A stretch of 64,000 nt of DNA from Ficedula albicollis (GCF_000247815.1 NC_021674.1:84586602-84650601); one strand, 5' to 3'. Counted from the first letter of the stretch, positions 27,214 through 43,248 are shown. Notes: generated by a model from the sequence alone, not told the origin. Numbers and translations: made by a program.

Positions 27214-30200
27214 AATTAGCCAGCATTTTGCATGGCTAGCATCGAATGAATGATACAAACAAGGCTACTTCAGATAACTGGTGGGAGAAAAAAAGAATTA
27301 TTGAGTTTTTAGCAAAAAGATCTTTGTGTGATGCAATATGCAATACAGCATCAAACTTTACTGCTTTGAAACATGCTTTTTACAATAAATATAGCTGCCC
27401 TGGAAGGCAAATTGCTACCCAGTCATTGTAGCAGTATGAAGGGTTAGAGTGAGCAATCAGGCCTTTAACAAAAGTGTCATTCCAGCTCTCAGGAGTAGTT
27501 TTTATTATGTTCTGTAGAATATATTGATATATATATATTTATAGTATTATGAGACAAAATTAAGAAAGTACATTTTCCTTTTAATTATTTTTGTTTCCTC
27601 CTAAGATAAGAAAGAATTGAAGTTACTGGTCTTAAACAGGGACTAGTGGATTAGTGTTAGGAAAGTTTTTCAGATACAGGTGTTTGAGTACCCCTGCTTG
27701 AAGGTGCTTTCTTTCATTAAAGTCAACTAACCAAGCTAGTGATATCCACTTTCTGAGGTCTCTAATGGAACTTTTCAGAAATAAGGCTATTCCTGCCCTA
27801 ATGGCACTACATCATGTCCTGGATGGCGCAGAAAGCAGTGTGAGAACATTCTCCTCATCTCCCTCTGGATGCCTTGAGTGTGATGTTCATTAACTCTAGG
27901 TGAAATATTTGTAAAGCCTACTGGCATTTAGGAAATCAGTCTCTGGTAAGACCCCAACATTGCATGGATAACCTGTGACCTTATCTAGTTTCGGATGCTG
28001 AACAGAGCAGCTGTTGTGCTATAAATAAACTGAACTGTGTGCAATGCAAGGAACAACACCACAAGTAGAAGTAAAGGTTCCTGTCTGTGGTTTCTTAGTT
28101 ATTTTTTGTCATTAATGACTGGCAAGAAAAATATAACTTCATTAATATTAAAGATCTGCTACTTAGTGCACTTCCTTGTGTAGGTATACTAAAGTGTCTT
28201 CATAACCAGAAGAGAAATAATCAAAAGCTGGAAATATTAGATTAACAAAATATTACATAATTGCATTTCTTGTAAATGCTACTCCTGCTCCTGAGGTTTC
28301 AAAACTTCTTTCATCTAAATAAGAGGATTGTTGTCATGTTACTGGAATATTGAGATTTCTCTAAAGTAGGTGTAAAGTAGTTAGATGCCTCCAAACATGG
28401 AGCTATGAGGATAATAGTTACCAGTAACTGATTTTGAGAGAGACAAACTATGAAATTTCAGGAAGGCTACTTATGAAAAAAACCAGGAGAAGAGTTTAGG
28501 ACATGTACTGGCAAATGATCTTGAGTTGGGTTTTAGTCCTAGGTGACAGTGATTACTTCGACTCCATTCAGCCCATCTTGAATACAGATGAATTTTTTCC
28601 CGATTTACTAGATGCCTTATATGAAACGAGTTTGATCAGTTCAGTCCCATTTCCCAGGTGACAAATGGCCTGTGGCAAAAATTCCCCGTTTAGTGGGTGC
28701 TGAGTTTTGTCAGCAGGCTGATGGGAGAGGCCAAAGACTGTGGGAATGGGGAGAGAGGGCTGTAGTAAATTGGCAGGGCAGGGCATGAGGAAGGAGCGCG
28801 TCTGAGCGCCCGGCTTGTGTAACAGCCTTTCCATTGACCAGGAATCTGGTTGCTAGGCTGCCAGACCCGTTTTACAAGCAGCAGAGTCATGCTATTGTTT
28901 CCTAAATGGTTTCAATTTTATGCAGGAACCTCTTTACATCCTTTCTATATCTTTTAAATATTTTACTAGGCACGTAGTAAAGTGAGGTTTGGAACACAGC
29001 CCCCTTCTCCGCTCAAGCCGGTGAGCAAAAGAAAGTCCTTCTACTTTATTCTGCCAAAATTGAGCGTTTCAGGGCAGCCCTGTGAGGAGTGGGCTCATGT
29101 CAGCCTTCCATCTGGGCAAGTAGTGGGCACTCCTGAGAGAAGGGGAGCATTGTCTCGGATTTCCCAGGTAATAACACAGACCCACACCTTTGATAAGTGC
29201 ACTCATGAGTGGGGAATAGAGGGGAGGGAAAGGAGAGCAGGCAAAACTTTGTGTGAAGCAGTGCTCCACAGCACCTCAGGCTCTCCATGGGTGTACTCAA
29301 GAACTGGGGCCATCAGCCTTCAGATTTTGGCACCTCCAGTAAGCATAAAACAAGCATAATTCAAGTTTGCAGTTCCTCTATCTGCAGGAGCAACTGAAGG
29401 AGTTAAATTAGTACATCTTTATGTCTTTATTCCTCCTACTGCTTTGAGAATCAGGTACTTGGGACACTTCATGAATGGAAAAGTCTCTTTATTTTCAAGA
29501 ACTCACAATCTTAACAGTATAGTTAGAAAGGTAGCTCGGAGTTTTCTGTAGGACAACTAAAGTAATGAAAAAACAATAAAAGTAAATTTTTTAAATTCCG
29601 TATTTTGACTTAAAAGAGCTTCTCTGACTAATTGCAGTCTTTTGGACTTTTGCAAATAAGTTTTATTGTTTTACAAGCTGTTGCAATATGTGGTCTTCTC
29701 AAGCCAGGATGCTCCTTCTCCTCACAGCACCAACAAAACAAAACAAAAACAGGACTTGAGAGATGATTTTCCTGTGCCAAACATCATGTTCCTTCTACCA
29801 AAACAGCTAAAAACTGTTCTCTGGGATTTATATGCAAGTTCACTTGCAGTTTGAAATATCTTCCTTGTGTTTGTCTCCTAGCTTACGATTTACACCAAAC
29901 AGCCTTGTGCTTTGGGGCAAGGAAGGCACCAGCAGCAGATGTCCATCAGTAGAAACATCTTGCCAGCAAAGTTCCCTCTCTTTTGCTAGGGCCCCCACTT
30001 TGATCCTCTCATGCCCCTTCATAGCTGTGAATTTTGAAGTAGCCCCAGCATTCCTCTGCAAGATTATTCTGACTTGGTTTCTGAAAATTGTCTGTTTCCT
30101 GCAGATCACTACACATTGGAGCAAAACATCTCTATCTGACCTCTCTTCTAGTCGTTTCAGGGGAAAATTGGTCATTTGGAGAAACATGAAATCATGGGAT

Positions 30201-30269
30201 ACACAGGCATGTTGTTTCAGCTCCTTCCCTCTATATTACCCTGAGGAGGATATAGTCTCTATCCTGAGA

Positions 30270-30345
30270 CTAACTGGAATTCACAAACCCCGAGGCTGAT
30301 GGAAGGACTAGCTGGAATTCACAAACCCCGAGGCTGATGGAAGGT
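30270..30345. repeat. 38-bp tandem duplication
   Basis: CTGGAATTCACAAACCCC and the following CGAGGCTGATGGAAGG occur at 30274 and again at 30312, identical over 33 bp. Very recent slippage or duplication in intron 2. Confidence 0.9.
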
Positions 30346-30857
30346 TAGGATGTTGCCTGCGTGTCTCTCTGACCTGGGTTAGCTGCCCTTCAGAATCTCC
30401 CTATGATGGAGCTTGTTTCTGACCAACTAAAAGCAAACTTGTCTTCAGTTTATTATTAGATTTAGCTTCCCTTTTTGGTTGAATGCTTCCTAGCAACCTG
30501 TGTGTCTGTTTGTCATTTGTTGTTCACAAACTGTTATCACAACTGAAACAAAGTACTTAGGGCACAAACCAATACCCTCGAAAAGATAAGGATAGGAGAA
30601 ATGGCTGAGCCCAGGAAAGGCAAAAGGCAGCTTGGCACACTAACACCATCCAAATCCAGAGGGCCTGCAGAGTGCAGGGTACTGAAGAAGGGGGACAGGA
30701 GAGGGCAGCTGGCTGTGCTCCCGGGGATGGTGCCACCCAGCCTGATTCTGGGCTAGGTACCTTCCCCAGCAAGGGGTGCTCAGTGCTGACTGTCCTACCC
30801 TGTTCCCTTGGAGCTACGTGTGTCACTGCTTCCCTTTAAAGATGAAGCAATGAAAGA

Positions 30858-30993
30858 GTTTCTTTCTTCAAAGTTCTGACCTGAGTTTGGGAGCCTATTT
30901 TCCTTCTTGGGGTGTCAGTTCCTCGGTTTCTTTCTTCAAAGTTCTGACCTGAGCTTGGGCGCCTATTTTCCTTCTTGGGGTGTCAGTTCCTCC
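30858..30993. repeat. 68-bp tandem duplication
   Basis: GTTTCTTTCTTCAAAGTTCT and the following sequence through GGGGTGTCAGTTCCTC repeat at 30858 and 30926. The copies differ at two or three positions, for example GAGTTTGGGAGCC versus GAGCTTGGGCGCC. Confidence 0.9.
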
Positions 30994-33483
30994 ATTCAGC
31001 ATCATCCACTCCCTTGTCTTGGCTCCCTCTGGCTTTTGGGGACCCAAACCACCAGAGGCCTTTCTCAGTCAGCAGGGACATTCTTAGCCTTTTCAGGGAC
31101 TCTTATTCCTACTCCCTTGTGCTTAAGTGGCTCCATTTTAATTGTGATGACAGACTAATGAGGCCTGAAGGAAAGTCAGGCAGTGCACAACTGAACAGGG
31201 GCTGGGGCACTTGCTGGGCAGAGCAGCTGCCTCCACCAGCTATTTCTGTATCAAATAACCATTGCAGGCACTGAGTCCAGCTTTTTGCTCTGCCTATCCA
31301 CTATGTTAAATCCCCAATCCCGAGCTGTCTGTCTGCCCTGCCCAGCCCTGCCAGTCTTTAATTATGCCAGCCCAACAGGGGCCCAACAGCTACAATGTGA
31401 GAGAAGGAACTCATCCTCCTCCCCTCCCAAATAGATTAGGGTCTGAGGTGTGCCTGTCCGTGAAGCTCTGTGTCTCAGAATCAAAACAAAAAGATGTTTC
31501 AACGTGATTGGCTGTGTCCCTCGGTGCAGAGGGTAGAAGGGAGCTGCTCCCCCATCCCCATCCCTCTGTGCTCTGCTCCCTTTGCACAGTGCTTTCCCTG
31601 AGCATGCCTGTGGCATAGGGCCCCTGATGGGAGGGATACACACAGTGGGACACCAAATCCCTTCTTTGGGACAGGATGAAGGCATGGCCTCGAAACTGCC
31701 TCTTCCTAAAAGGGCTTAAGACAACACATTACAAAATCTGGAATTTAGAAATCCCTCCATACTGCCATGCTATCCTACTGGAGCTTTTAAAGGCTTTTTC
31801 TTCAATATAGAAGCATTGGCCTCACAGTGATGGAGAGACTAAGACATCTGTTATTTCTACAGGGATAGAGGAAAGTAATACATTCACAAACCTGTCTAGA
31901 ACTTGCCTAAAATAACATTTTTCCTGTACTGAGAGTGGCACACTCTTCTGCCTTTCTTTGGGACTAGCTCACATAATTCACTTAGTTGTAACAACCATGA
32001 GCGATGAACCTTTCCCACTCTTATTTTGAAATAACATTAATATAATTCCAATTAGCATTCGTCTCTTGCAGACAAGTGCAAAGATTTTACTTAAGGTTAC
32101 AAAATGTTATACAGTGTAATTGGGCTAGTTCTTAATTAGATGGCATGATCTTTGCCTGAGTTCATTACTTATTTTCATGTTACACTGTTTTAAATAAAAA
32201 AAAAACAAAAAAACGTGTCTTTGCCATTTTCCAAAATTATTTTCTTGCCCATTTTAAATCAGGTGGTTTTGTTAAGCTGTGGTGACTCTATGGTTCTGGG
32301 TAGAGATTTAAGATTTGCTACAGGGATGAATTGAATGCTGATATGAACGGCATGGAAAAGCATAAATATTGGGTCAGTTCATAAATCTTTAAGCAGTCAT
32401 TGCTTACACAGGGGCAGGATTTGTAAAGGACTTTTCCCTAAAATGTCTGAACCTTTCCTTAGTGCTTAATTTACTTCCCAAGCTCACATGGGTTATCAGA
32501 AAGGCAGGCAAGAGAAAAACGCTCATTCTGCTCCCCCATCCATTTGCACTTGTGGGAAAGATGTTCTCTAGGAAAATCCTGGAGCTCCCCTTTGCCCACC
32601 AAAACCCTGTTGGTTTTACAGTCCCTTCCTGGATATGGCCCCATAAAGATGCCTTGAAAGACAAGCAGGTGCCCTGCCCCCATTTTACAGATGGTTTAGC
32701 AGGTGTTGGCAAGTATGATTAGAAACAGAGCCCTGGCTTAAGTGTTTGTCCACAGCACAGCCCTGAAATGCTCCTTTTTCATAGCCAGGTGGCCTTGCAG
32801 GGCTGTCTCATCATGCCCAGATGTTTGCTCATGCTGCCTGAAACCTGGGCTTCCACCTGGGGCAGGGAGCTCCAGGCTGCCCTTGGCCACAGGTCCACCC
32901 CTGCTCCCAGCCCCAGCAGCACAGCCATCCTCCACTGCTGGGAGGATTTGCTCAGACTTTCCATGTCTCCTTAGCTGGGGTATGCAGCATGCCTAGGGTT
33001 TTGTTTAAAGAAAAACACCTAGAAAAATTTATTTTAAAAGTTACTTGAAAAGAGTATTTAGTTGCAAATTCGGTTAGGGAGTGACTAGGAAGTAGCTGTC
33101 TGAGAAATATTAGTTCAGCTCAGTTATGTTGCTTTTTGCTACTCACTTCCTTATCCCTTCAGGGAACAGCATGGGCAACAACTAAGATCCAGTATATGAA
33201 GAATAATGATGTTCCCTGGCTATAGCTGCAACTCAGATAATTCATAGCATTCAAATGTAAAGTCATGCAGGAACAGAATCCCTTAAAGTACAATATTTGT
33301 ATTGGACAGATCATGTTTAATCTGATATCTCCCAAAATTTTTGTATTTGCATTGACAGCCTGTCATTTTTCGAATTTATTTTATTTTTGTGTATGCAGTC
33401 TGTACGTATGAAATGCCCCTATTGTCCCCATGTTCCCTGTTGGTTAATAGGTTGACTCATGGTAATGATTTGCATTACTGCAG

Positions 33484-33657
33484 GCAAGGGAGGACGTGAT
33501 CCACATGCTGAAGACAGAGAAAACCAAACCTGAAGTTTTAGAAGCTCATTATGGGTCTGCAACTCCAGAGAATGTGCTTCGGGTGCTACACAGGGATGCC
33601 ATCCTTGCCCAAGAAAAATCCATAGGGGAAGATGTCTATGAGAAACCAATTTCAGAG
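33484..33657 (+). CDS. FILIP1: FILIP1 coding exon 2 (residues 92-149)
   Basis: This exon encodes 58 residues beginning AREDVIHMLKTEKTKPEVLE and ending EDVYEKPISE. It continues the CortBP2-type N-terminal region of FILIP1 and is nearly identical to the mammalian protein as I remember it. The acceptor is ATTACTGCAG ending at 33483 and the donor GTAACC starts at 33658. The length of 174 nt (58 codons) and phase 0 on both sides mean skipping would leave the reading frame intact. The polypyrimidine tract before the acceptor is short and purine-interrupted, so the site looks weaker than those of the other exons. Confidence 0.95.
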
Positions 33658-35695
33658 GTAACCACTTCTTGATTGACAACATTATGTCTGTGCAGGGGAA
33701 AGCCCAACCAGAAGTGAGACTCCATGCATTTTGGATGCATGCAAAATATGCAAGAAGATAACACAGAATTTGTACACTGAAAACAAAATCTTGTTCACTG
33801 ATATGCAGCATAATTTGTAAGTGAAGTCACTGGATTTGAACACATCCATAAAAAGGCTGTATGCTTCCTAGGGCTGGTGCTGTTAAGCAGGACCAAAATC
33901 TTTGGGTGTTAAATTTCCAATTTTTAAATTCTTTTCAATGATAGGTTCAACCTCTACTAGCACTCATAACTACTCTTTGATTTTCTTGGCATACTGACTA
34001 GAACACTGTCATGAGGGTAGTTAAGAAAATAAGACCTTTGGAGATTGATTTTGACCATGTTTATGGGATCATAAATCCATATTCATTTTACGTCACTTTA
34101 ACTCTAGGACTGCAAAGTCAGTCCAGCTCCTAAAGGAGACTTCTAGGACTCCCCACTTTAAAATTTAAGCAATAAATTAATGTCAAGTAGACACGAGAAT
34201 TAGGGTAGACCTGAGAGTGTCTGAGACCAGTGTGAATGCCAAAACAAACAGCCATTGCTCCTGTTCACAGTTCATAACAGTCCAGGTCATGGGGAAGGAG
34301 CATGCAACAATATGTATATGTACATGCATATGTACAATATCACACACTGTAGTGCCTGTCATATCTTCAGAGTTCATCCACTTAGAACATTTGATTTGTT
34401 CACCATGAGTTGTGTCTACCATGGGATATCTTTGTTCTGTGAATTCTCATTGAAGCTTTTCCTGGAATTTTTGGGATGATAGTAAATGAGGAAATCAAAC
34501 CTTAGTATGTGGGAACATACAGAGAATACTCTCAAACAAGATTAAAAGGGCCTAGCAAGGTTTTTTTCCAAAGAAGCCGATAATTTGACAGGGATCTCAG
34601 TGTAAAACTTCTGTCATGTGCAGATTCACAAGGCTTATGTTGAAATAAAATAGAAGAATTAAGTGCAAAAGATCTACTCTGAAAAGCTGAACCAAACCTG
34701 GCTCTTTTAAAAAATGCAATGGCTTTTTCACTTTGACTGCTATGGTCAGCTTTTGGAGAGCAAATTGCAAAAGAGCATTCCTGCACTCTTATTTCCCTCA
34801 GTTTGCTGAGATACCCTGTGAAACAACAGCAGCCCAGGGCAGCTGGGGCTGAGGAGTATGAGATTCTCACAGGGTAAGGGTTTGGGGTGGGCAGAGCAGG
34901 CAACCAGGCAAGTACCAAGGCTGAGGGCTGCTTCAGCAGGGAGGAGGCTGGAGTTGGTCATCTGCACCCATGAAACAGCAAAAAGAGCAACATGGATAGC
35001 TAAGGTGGATTTGGAGTGCTCTGGCAACTTGTTAGACACATCTCCCCGGTTTTAGTGTTTGTTTGAATAATAATTGGCACATCAAATTAATAGAAAAATG
35101 CAGAAGACAAAAAGGGTAAAGGGTTGTGAATAAATAAGAGAACTTCTGTCAAAAAACAGGCTGAGGGGAAACTTCTAAGGCTTATAATTAATTGTATTGG
35201 TAATGTAAAATTGAATCTGGACAGAATCTCAATAATTTGGATATTTTATGTCAGCAGATTTACAGGTGTGTTAAAGATGTGTAACTCAAATTTCAGCCTT
35301 CAGATTACACTTTATGCTCCACATGCAAGGGTCTGAATTCAGGTGTGTGAATTCAGGCTCTCAAGCTCTGAGCTACAGCTTTTTCCCTGTGAAATGAAGA
35401 AAGTGTGCACAGCACCTCAGGGGAAATACAGCACTGCAACAATATTATTTGTTACCCTAAAGCTAAGTGAAGTTGTGTCCTTTGTGTATCTGAAAACTGT
35501 GCAAATGTTTATTGCTAATATGTCATCCAAATAAATCATTACTTTCACGGGGCAGTTATTTCCAGTCACTGCTTTATGTAAAACCCAAGACATAAAATTG
35601 CGGGACTTGCATTTACCAAACACAACACTGTTGGTTAATAAATCAGATGAAGTCAGCAAGTTTAAAACAGGCTGTTCTGCTCTCCTGCAATCCAG
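33658..35695 (+). other. FILIP1: FILIP1 intron 3
   Basis: A 2.0-kb intron, GTAACC at 33658 to CTGCAATCCAG ending 35695, phase 0. It is AT-rich without simple repeats of note, recognised mobile elements or open frames with domain content. I see nothing else in it. Confidence 0.9.
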
Positions 35696-35874
35696 CTGGA
35701 CAGACTTGAAGAGAAGCAGAAGGAGACGTATCGGCGCATGCTGGAGCAGCTCCTGTTGGCAGAAAAGTGCCACCGCCGCACCGTTTACGAGCTGGAAAAC
35801 GAGAAACACAAACACACAGATTACATGAACAAGAGCGACGACTTCACCAACCTCTTGGAACAGGAGCGGGAGAG
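35696..35874 (+). CDS. FILIP1: FILIP1 coding exon 3 (residues 150-209)
   Basis: It encodes [20 protein letters not shown] through NLLEQERER, the last part of the CortBP2-type domain and the start of the long coiled coil. The acceptor has a good pyrimidine tract (CTGTTCTGCTCTCCTGCAATCCAG). The donor is GAGAG|GTGAGG, with GT at 35875. The exon has 179 nt, i.e. 59 full codons plus two bases. The split codon AG|G (Arg209) is completed by the first base of the exon at 60537. Charged heptad-like spacing of Leu and Glu/Arg/Lys is visible throughout. Confidence 0.95.
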
Positions 35875-36656
35875 GTGAGGAAAAGACCACCCCCAGTGTC
35901 CCAGCGCTTGTCCCCTCAGAGTGGCATGGCCTGGTATTTTCCGTCTTTGAATGACACTAAACTTCCGTGTAAAACATCTGTAAGTGTCAGCCCACTCATG
36001 TCATTTGTAAGTACATTACTGTGCAAGTCTGGAGCTGGAGGAACACCACTGAGTGTTCCTGCAGCGTGAGCTTGAATTAAGAAACAAATTTGTTTTGAAT
36101 TAGTCATGCCGGTTTTGGGTTCACCTCCAGGTAGCTTTTGATCAGATGTTATTTATGTTGGCTAAGTTTGGGACTGGCTTGCTTAGCTAAGCGCTAAGTT
36201 TTGTGAAGGACAGAGTGCTGTTGCCACAGCAGGAGGGCAGGGTAAGGAAAACCACAATGCACATTAGGATACTGGCACACAAGTGGTGGGACTCTGCCAT
36301 GCCCTTTGCATCTAGGCTTGCAAAGTCACAAACCATTTGCATTCTTTTTCATATTTGGAAGATGCATGCCTCAGGCAAGTTACCTGTTCTCCTGGAAGAA
36401 AATGTTATCATGCATTACAAAATGTGCCCAGCCTGTGGTGGACTATCTGCAGTGTTTATCTCACAGTCTCATACACCCCACATTTATTTTTTTTTGAGTG
36501 CTCATCCTGCTTGTTGGACAAGTAATTTGTTCTCTGCGTCTCTGAGAAAAGAAAGATCACCTATCTTAGCTGAAGACTCAGTAACAGCTTCAGTTTTTCA
36601 ATAGGCATTTTTTGTGCTAATACCAAACTGCTTGAAATCAATCCATGTTGTGTTTC

Positions 36657-37478
<822 letters not shown>

Positions 37479-40400
37479 AAGACTCTAAAAAAATACTTAA
37501 GGCAAGTTCAAAGAAGAAATGCTTTTGAGGAAACCACAGGCTTGTGGCAGACTTTTGCAAAAAGCCAGGAGCGAAACTGTTTAGTGTATTTCCTGACCTC
37601 AGTTCAGTGCCAACTTTGAGTAGGTGGCACATGAGCTACAGTGACCATATTTCCTGGTTTAATAGGTTTTGGGTTTCTTCTGTCTTTACTTTCCTGGGGT
37701 GATTGGCAAACTTTAAAGAACAAAAATGCTTCTGCATCTTAGCAAATTGATTCTCATGGTAGAAAATGAAAAATGTAAAAAAAAAAAATGTTTTAAGAAA
37801 TAAAAGATGTTGTATTTCCAAGTAAGGAGCAACTTCCCATCTGATTCTCATAGAAGACATTTTGTCTCTATGCTGAATATCCATGTATGTGTGGACATGC
37901 ATACACTAAAATTCTACAAAAGTGATATTAAAATACCATTTACATTTGTCTTTACATTTTAATATTCACATTGATTTCACAATTGTTGCCTTCTTATTAT
38001 TCCCTTTCAATTTGGGAAGGCCACTAAATAGTCTACTGTTATGACCTGGGTTGAATTTACTTCATTTAATGAAGTGATTAAAGAGCTTTTTGTCTTACCA
38101 CTGCCAAGATATCATGTCCCATACCTGTGGGCATTATCTCTTACACTTCCTCCTCTCTCAAACTTCAAGTTCTCTACATTCTACAATTCTTGGAAAAACA
38201 GCAATAAGGAAAGGAAAATTTGAATTTGAATTTCTCTTGAAAGGCAGATCTTTAAGAGAAACTAAATCCACTGGCTTTAATCACCAGTGCCTCTGTACTG
38301 ATGGGTGCAGGGGATTAATTGCAGTGCTGAAGCTCTTTTGATTTGAGTAACACCAGAAATCTGATGTTTGCTATCTAATCCACTTTGTTTGTCTATGACA
38401 CTAATTTGTTTCAAGATAGTAGTGACCAAGCAGACATAACATGACATGTAGCTAAACATAGAAAACTAAGATGCACATACCTCTCTCTTCAGGTCCCTCC
38501 TCTCAGACCACTTACAGAGCAGATTAGCAAAATCAGGATGGGCTGGAAACCACTCATTAAGAAAAAAATCTTAAATTATCTCAATTTCTTACCTTTGTTT
38601 TCTGAGTGCACATGAAACTGAGATTGCACCCATAGGTGTAGATCTTTGTAGGTATTAAAAACTAGATGTAGTATAGTTTGATGCCTATATTCACAAAGAA
38701 AGAGAGGGTGATAGGATTACTTCTTAGAAGAGCCCCTACGTGGCAATAGATTTTGTGAAAAAGAAAGAGTTTGAAGTGGAAAAATTAAACTGAAACAGAT
38801 GAAAGCATACAAGAAAGTCATACTCAATCTGCATATTGGGACAGAGAACTGACCTGCCCATTGCATTTTTTAAGGTCCTGCATAGGCATTCTTGTTTTAT
38901 AAGTACCACTATACATATAATCCATTTTACTGTGGTACTTTGAGGGTTATTTTATTAAGAGCTGAACAGACTTGTAGTCTCCATGAAAACGAAAAGGGAC
39001 ACAGAGTTGAACTTTGCCCGTCAGCCACTCTGCTGCACTCGCAGCTATAACGTTAATGAGACAGGGTGAGCCAGAGGAAGAACAGTGCTGCAGGATGGCC
39101 ATCTCACAGCAGCCTGCTGCAAGGAGAGAAGTCATAATTTCTACACTGGATCCAAGTAATTCCAGTAATTTCTTTCCTCACAGTATTTTATCAAACTTTC
39201 CTAACCATTGGTGTCTATGTCACTTTCACAGGCCACACCTGCTTTTGCTGTCTTGTGAAAGTTTGAACAAAGCAAAAAGGGAATTCTTTAAGAAATAAAT
39301 ACGCCTCAGTTCTAATGTATGTCTAACACTCTCTTAATATATTTACTTTGGAAAATTTTTTTACATGCGCTTTCAAACATTATCTCCCATCCATCTACAA
39401 CAACATGGTATGAAAGCAAACAGCTCCTATGAGTGACTAATTATTAGGTCAGCCTCATACAGGAAGGAAATAACAGGAAAACATGATTTCTCAAAAATGA
39501 TGATGCATGAAAAGTATAAAAAAAGACAAAATTGTGCAGTGGGATATTCAAAATGTAGACATTTGGGGGCATGGGGGTAAATGGAGAAGGTGAATGAAGT
39601 GCCTTGGTGTAGGTGTTGGCTCTGCAAGACCAACTGCACCTGACCTGAAGAAAGATTGTGGAAAAGGTTGGCATGTTACAGGGAAAGAGTAGTGATGACC
39701 ATTTGCCAGGTGGAGATGAAAGGAATCCAGGATTTTTAGTGGAAGGTGCTTCTACAGATATGGTGGCTGACGTTTGTTGCCAATTTCCCTACAGTATGCT
39801 GTAATAGAATCTAGTGATCTTTGAAAGTTATGGACAGTATTTTCTATTTTTCTATGCAATCAAATTTCCCTTTTCAACAATTGCCCATCTCAGCTGCTGT
39901 TCCTCTAACATCAAGGTGTCCTTGGGTATCTCCAGTTCTGGGGAATGCAGGAGCAGACATCTTCCTGGAGCCTCCTGAGGAGGCTGAGGAATATGGAGAA
40001 GAGCTGAAGGCCCCCAGGCCCCCGCAAGGACTTGGGTGATGCTGGTGTGAGGAGTCTCTGGTCTGAGAGGTGGAGAATGAAGGGTCTGGTCTGAGCTGCA
40101 TCAATGCTGTGGCTTGCAGGGAGCACTTGGAGAGCAGCAGACCAGGCATCAGCAGCCTCAGAGATAAAATTAGTCTTCCCTTCAGCTGTGCTTTGGGGAG
40201 GGAGCTGGTGGCGTGACTGGTCTGAGCTGGGCACAGCTAAACCACCTATTGGTATTCCATGACCCCAAAAAATTCTTGTGTAAAGCAGGCTTAACATGAA
40301 ACGGTAGTTGGCTGTTCCCTGTGCTGCCTAGTCCCAGCCCTCTTGCCTTCCCTTTTAGGGAACTGGGAGCAGGGTTGGGGAGAAATCTTTAGTTTATCAA

Positions 40401-42050
40401 ATATAAACTTTTTCATTTGATCAGCAGAGCTTTTTTTTTTTCTGGTGAAAAAGGGTAGAGATCTTTGTAATGTCAGCATTTCTTCGACATTTTGATTGAC
40501 CTAGGAGATGAGGTTTAAAATGCTGACATTTTTAGAGGTGCTAATCTCTGAAAAATTTTTCTTGTGCCCTTCTTTTAATCTTGTTGGTTGACAGCACATT
40601 TTGCTGCTATTAAAAGCACTGGAAAGCTCCCATTGATTTTAATGGTTCAGAAAGAGGCTTGAGGTGAGGACCACTGAGCCAGTTCTGCCATCCAGGAAGG
40701 ATAGAAGAAATAGCCTGAAAGCCTGCAAAAATGGGAGGAGGAGGGAATTTCTTTTATATGGATGAGATGTGGGCTGCTGAACAGAGGGTGTGATGTGGCA
40801 GAAAGGCTTTGTTGGAGCTCTGTTATGGGGGATCTGTGTGACTGCTTTGTGGGTAATTTGATAACCCAGCATGAACCCTGAGACTGGAGAGACTCTGTCA
40901 CCCCACCACACAGTGATTAGGAAATATACACACAGTATCCCAGTGTTGTCTGTGCTAAAGGATAGATACGTTTTATTGTAAGACTTCCCTGAAGTGATGA
41001 GGATTTAATACCGACTTTTGCTTTCCTCAGTGATTCAAATTATTCTTTACAACCACTGCGAGTGCTCTCAGTGCACTGAAGCATTTCACGTTTCCCTCAA
41101 AGGCAAGGCTGAGGATTCAGTCTGTACTTCCTAAGCATTGCCCTGCTAAATCTGGTTTTAGTTAAACCTTCTTTTTGATGTACATGGCCATAATTAGATC
41201 TGCCTAGAGGAGACAGCAAGACTGTGACCCCAGCTCTTTCCTCCACAAAGTTCCCTTTCAGTCTTCACGTAAAATTGTCTCCTCTTTGCCTCCCCCATCG
41301 CAGCACCCCCAGCAAGGAATGCACTGGCAAGTCCCTCGGAGGTCTGTGATAATACATTCCTCTGGACTTCAGTCATGCTGGCACCGAGATGCTCTTGGCT
41401 GCTCTGCTGGTGATGTAATTCTGGGCCCACATCACCTGCAAAGGAAACTGATCTGTGAGCAATAAAGCACACAGCCCTCTCGAAACAAAACTGGGAGTGT
41501 TGATGTTAACAAGTTTTCAACCTCCCTTTTCCCCCCTTTTTGCATTTCTGCTTTTATTACCAAAGCTTCCCTTCTCCCTTTTCCCACGAGACGGCAGCAC
41601 CAAGCCTTTCACTGGGGAGTGCTTGCCTTTTTGTTTGCCTGTATTTCATGGATCCAAGCAAGGGTGAAGGCTGGAGTGTGATATAGATTGGAGATTTTGT
41701 GTGTGCTGCCTTTCCAGTTTGTGCTTTCCCTTGGTTTTTATGAAGCCTGTAAAATAAAGGAGCTGGCAAGAAGACAGCAGGGCAAAGTATCCATCAGTCA
41801 ATTACTTGTTTAGAGAACAATCAGGCCAAAAATATGAAGTGTTCAGGACTAATAAATTTCTGTGATTTACCACTATAATTCTCAAACAACCCAAATTCTG
41901 TGATAAGAATAGGCCCATATGGAAATATTGGGGTGAGGTGTAAGATCCAAACATATAACGTAGATTTTGGCCTGTAACTGTAATCTGTTGGGTGATTCCT
42001 CTAGAGTTCTGGAGATTAAGTTACTTTACAGAAGTATTTTTGTTATCTTC

Positions 42051-42732
<682 letters not shown>

Positions 42733-43248
42733 CCCCAAGATTTTTTAGCCATATTTGTACTCTGGCTTTTTTTCTCATATGGTGATTGTTTCTGTGTCCT
42801 GGTTTCCAAATTGTGACCAAAAAACCCCGAAAAGCCATCCCAATGGGACTTCACCATTTCCTACAGCAGTTACTCATCTTACTGCACATTACTGGCCTTA
42901 CTAGAGCATTGAGTCACTCTGACCACTTTCCAGTAAGTGCATCTCTAAACTTTTAATATTATAATGTAGAAGACAAGGGCAGCCATGCATTTTTGTTCTT
43001 TCCAGGCTGACATGCTATGGGTATGGTTTGGAAAAGCTGGTTATTTTCTATCAATGTACTTATTCAACAATATATTCACAGGGTCACAGATCAGAAATTC
43101 TGGGGTAGTCTATTAAAATAAATGAATTTAAGAGCCTGGCAATGACAAATACAATTTCTGCACAGTTAAGTAAACTCTGAAGGTCATCCATTTTGCAGGT
43201 CCTGTTCTACAGCTCTAGCTGACTGCAAGGCAGCGACAACTCAAAGTC

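Larger units (their letters stand above)
15585..33483 (+). other. FILIP1: FILIP1 intron 2
   Basis: A 17.9-kb intron bounded by GTAAAT (15585) and TACTGCAG (ending 33483), phase 0. It contains the paired tandem duplications at 18174-19070, a poly-A run at 22407-22459, a 75-bp duplication at 25012, one CR1 LINE fragment at about 26725-27213, and 38- and 68-bp duplications near 30.3 and 30.9 kb. The remaining sequence is AT-rich with short random open frames. I see no further gene, and no pseudogene that I can name. Confidence 0.85.
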
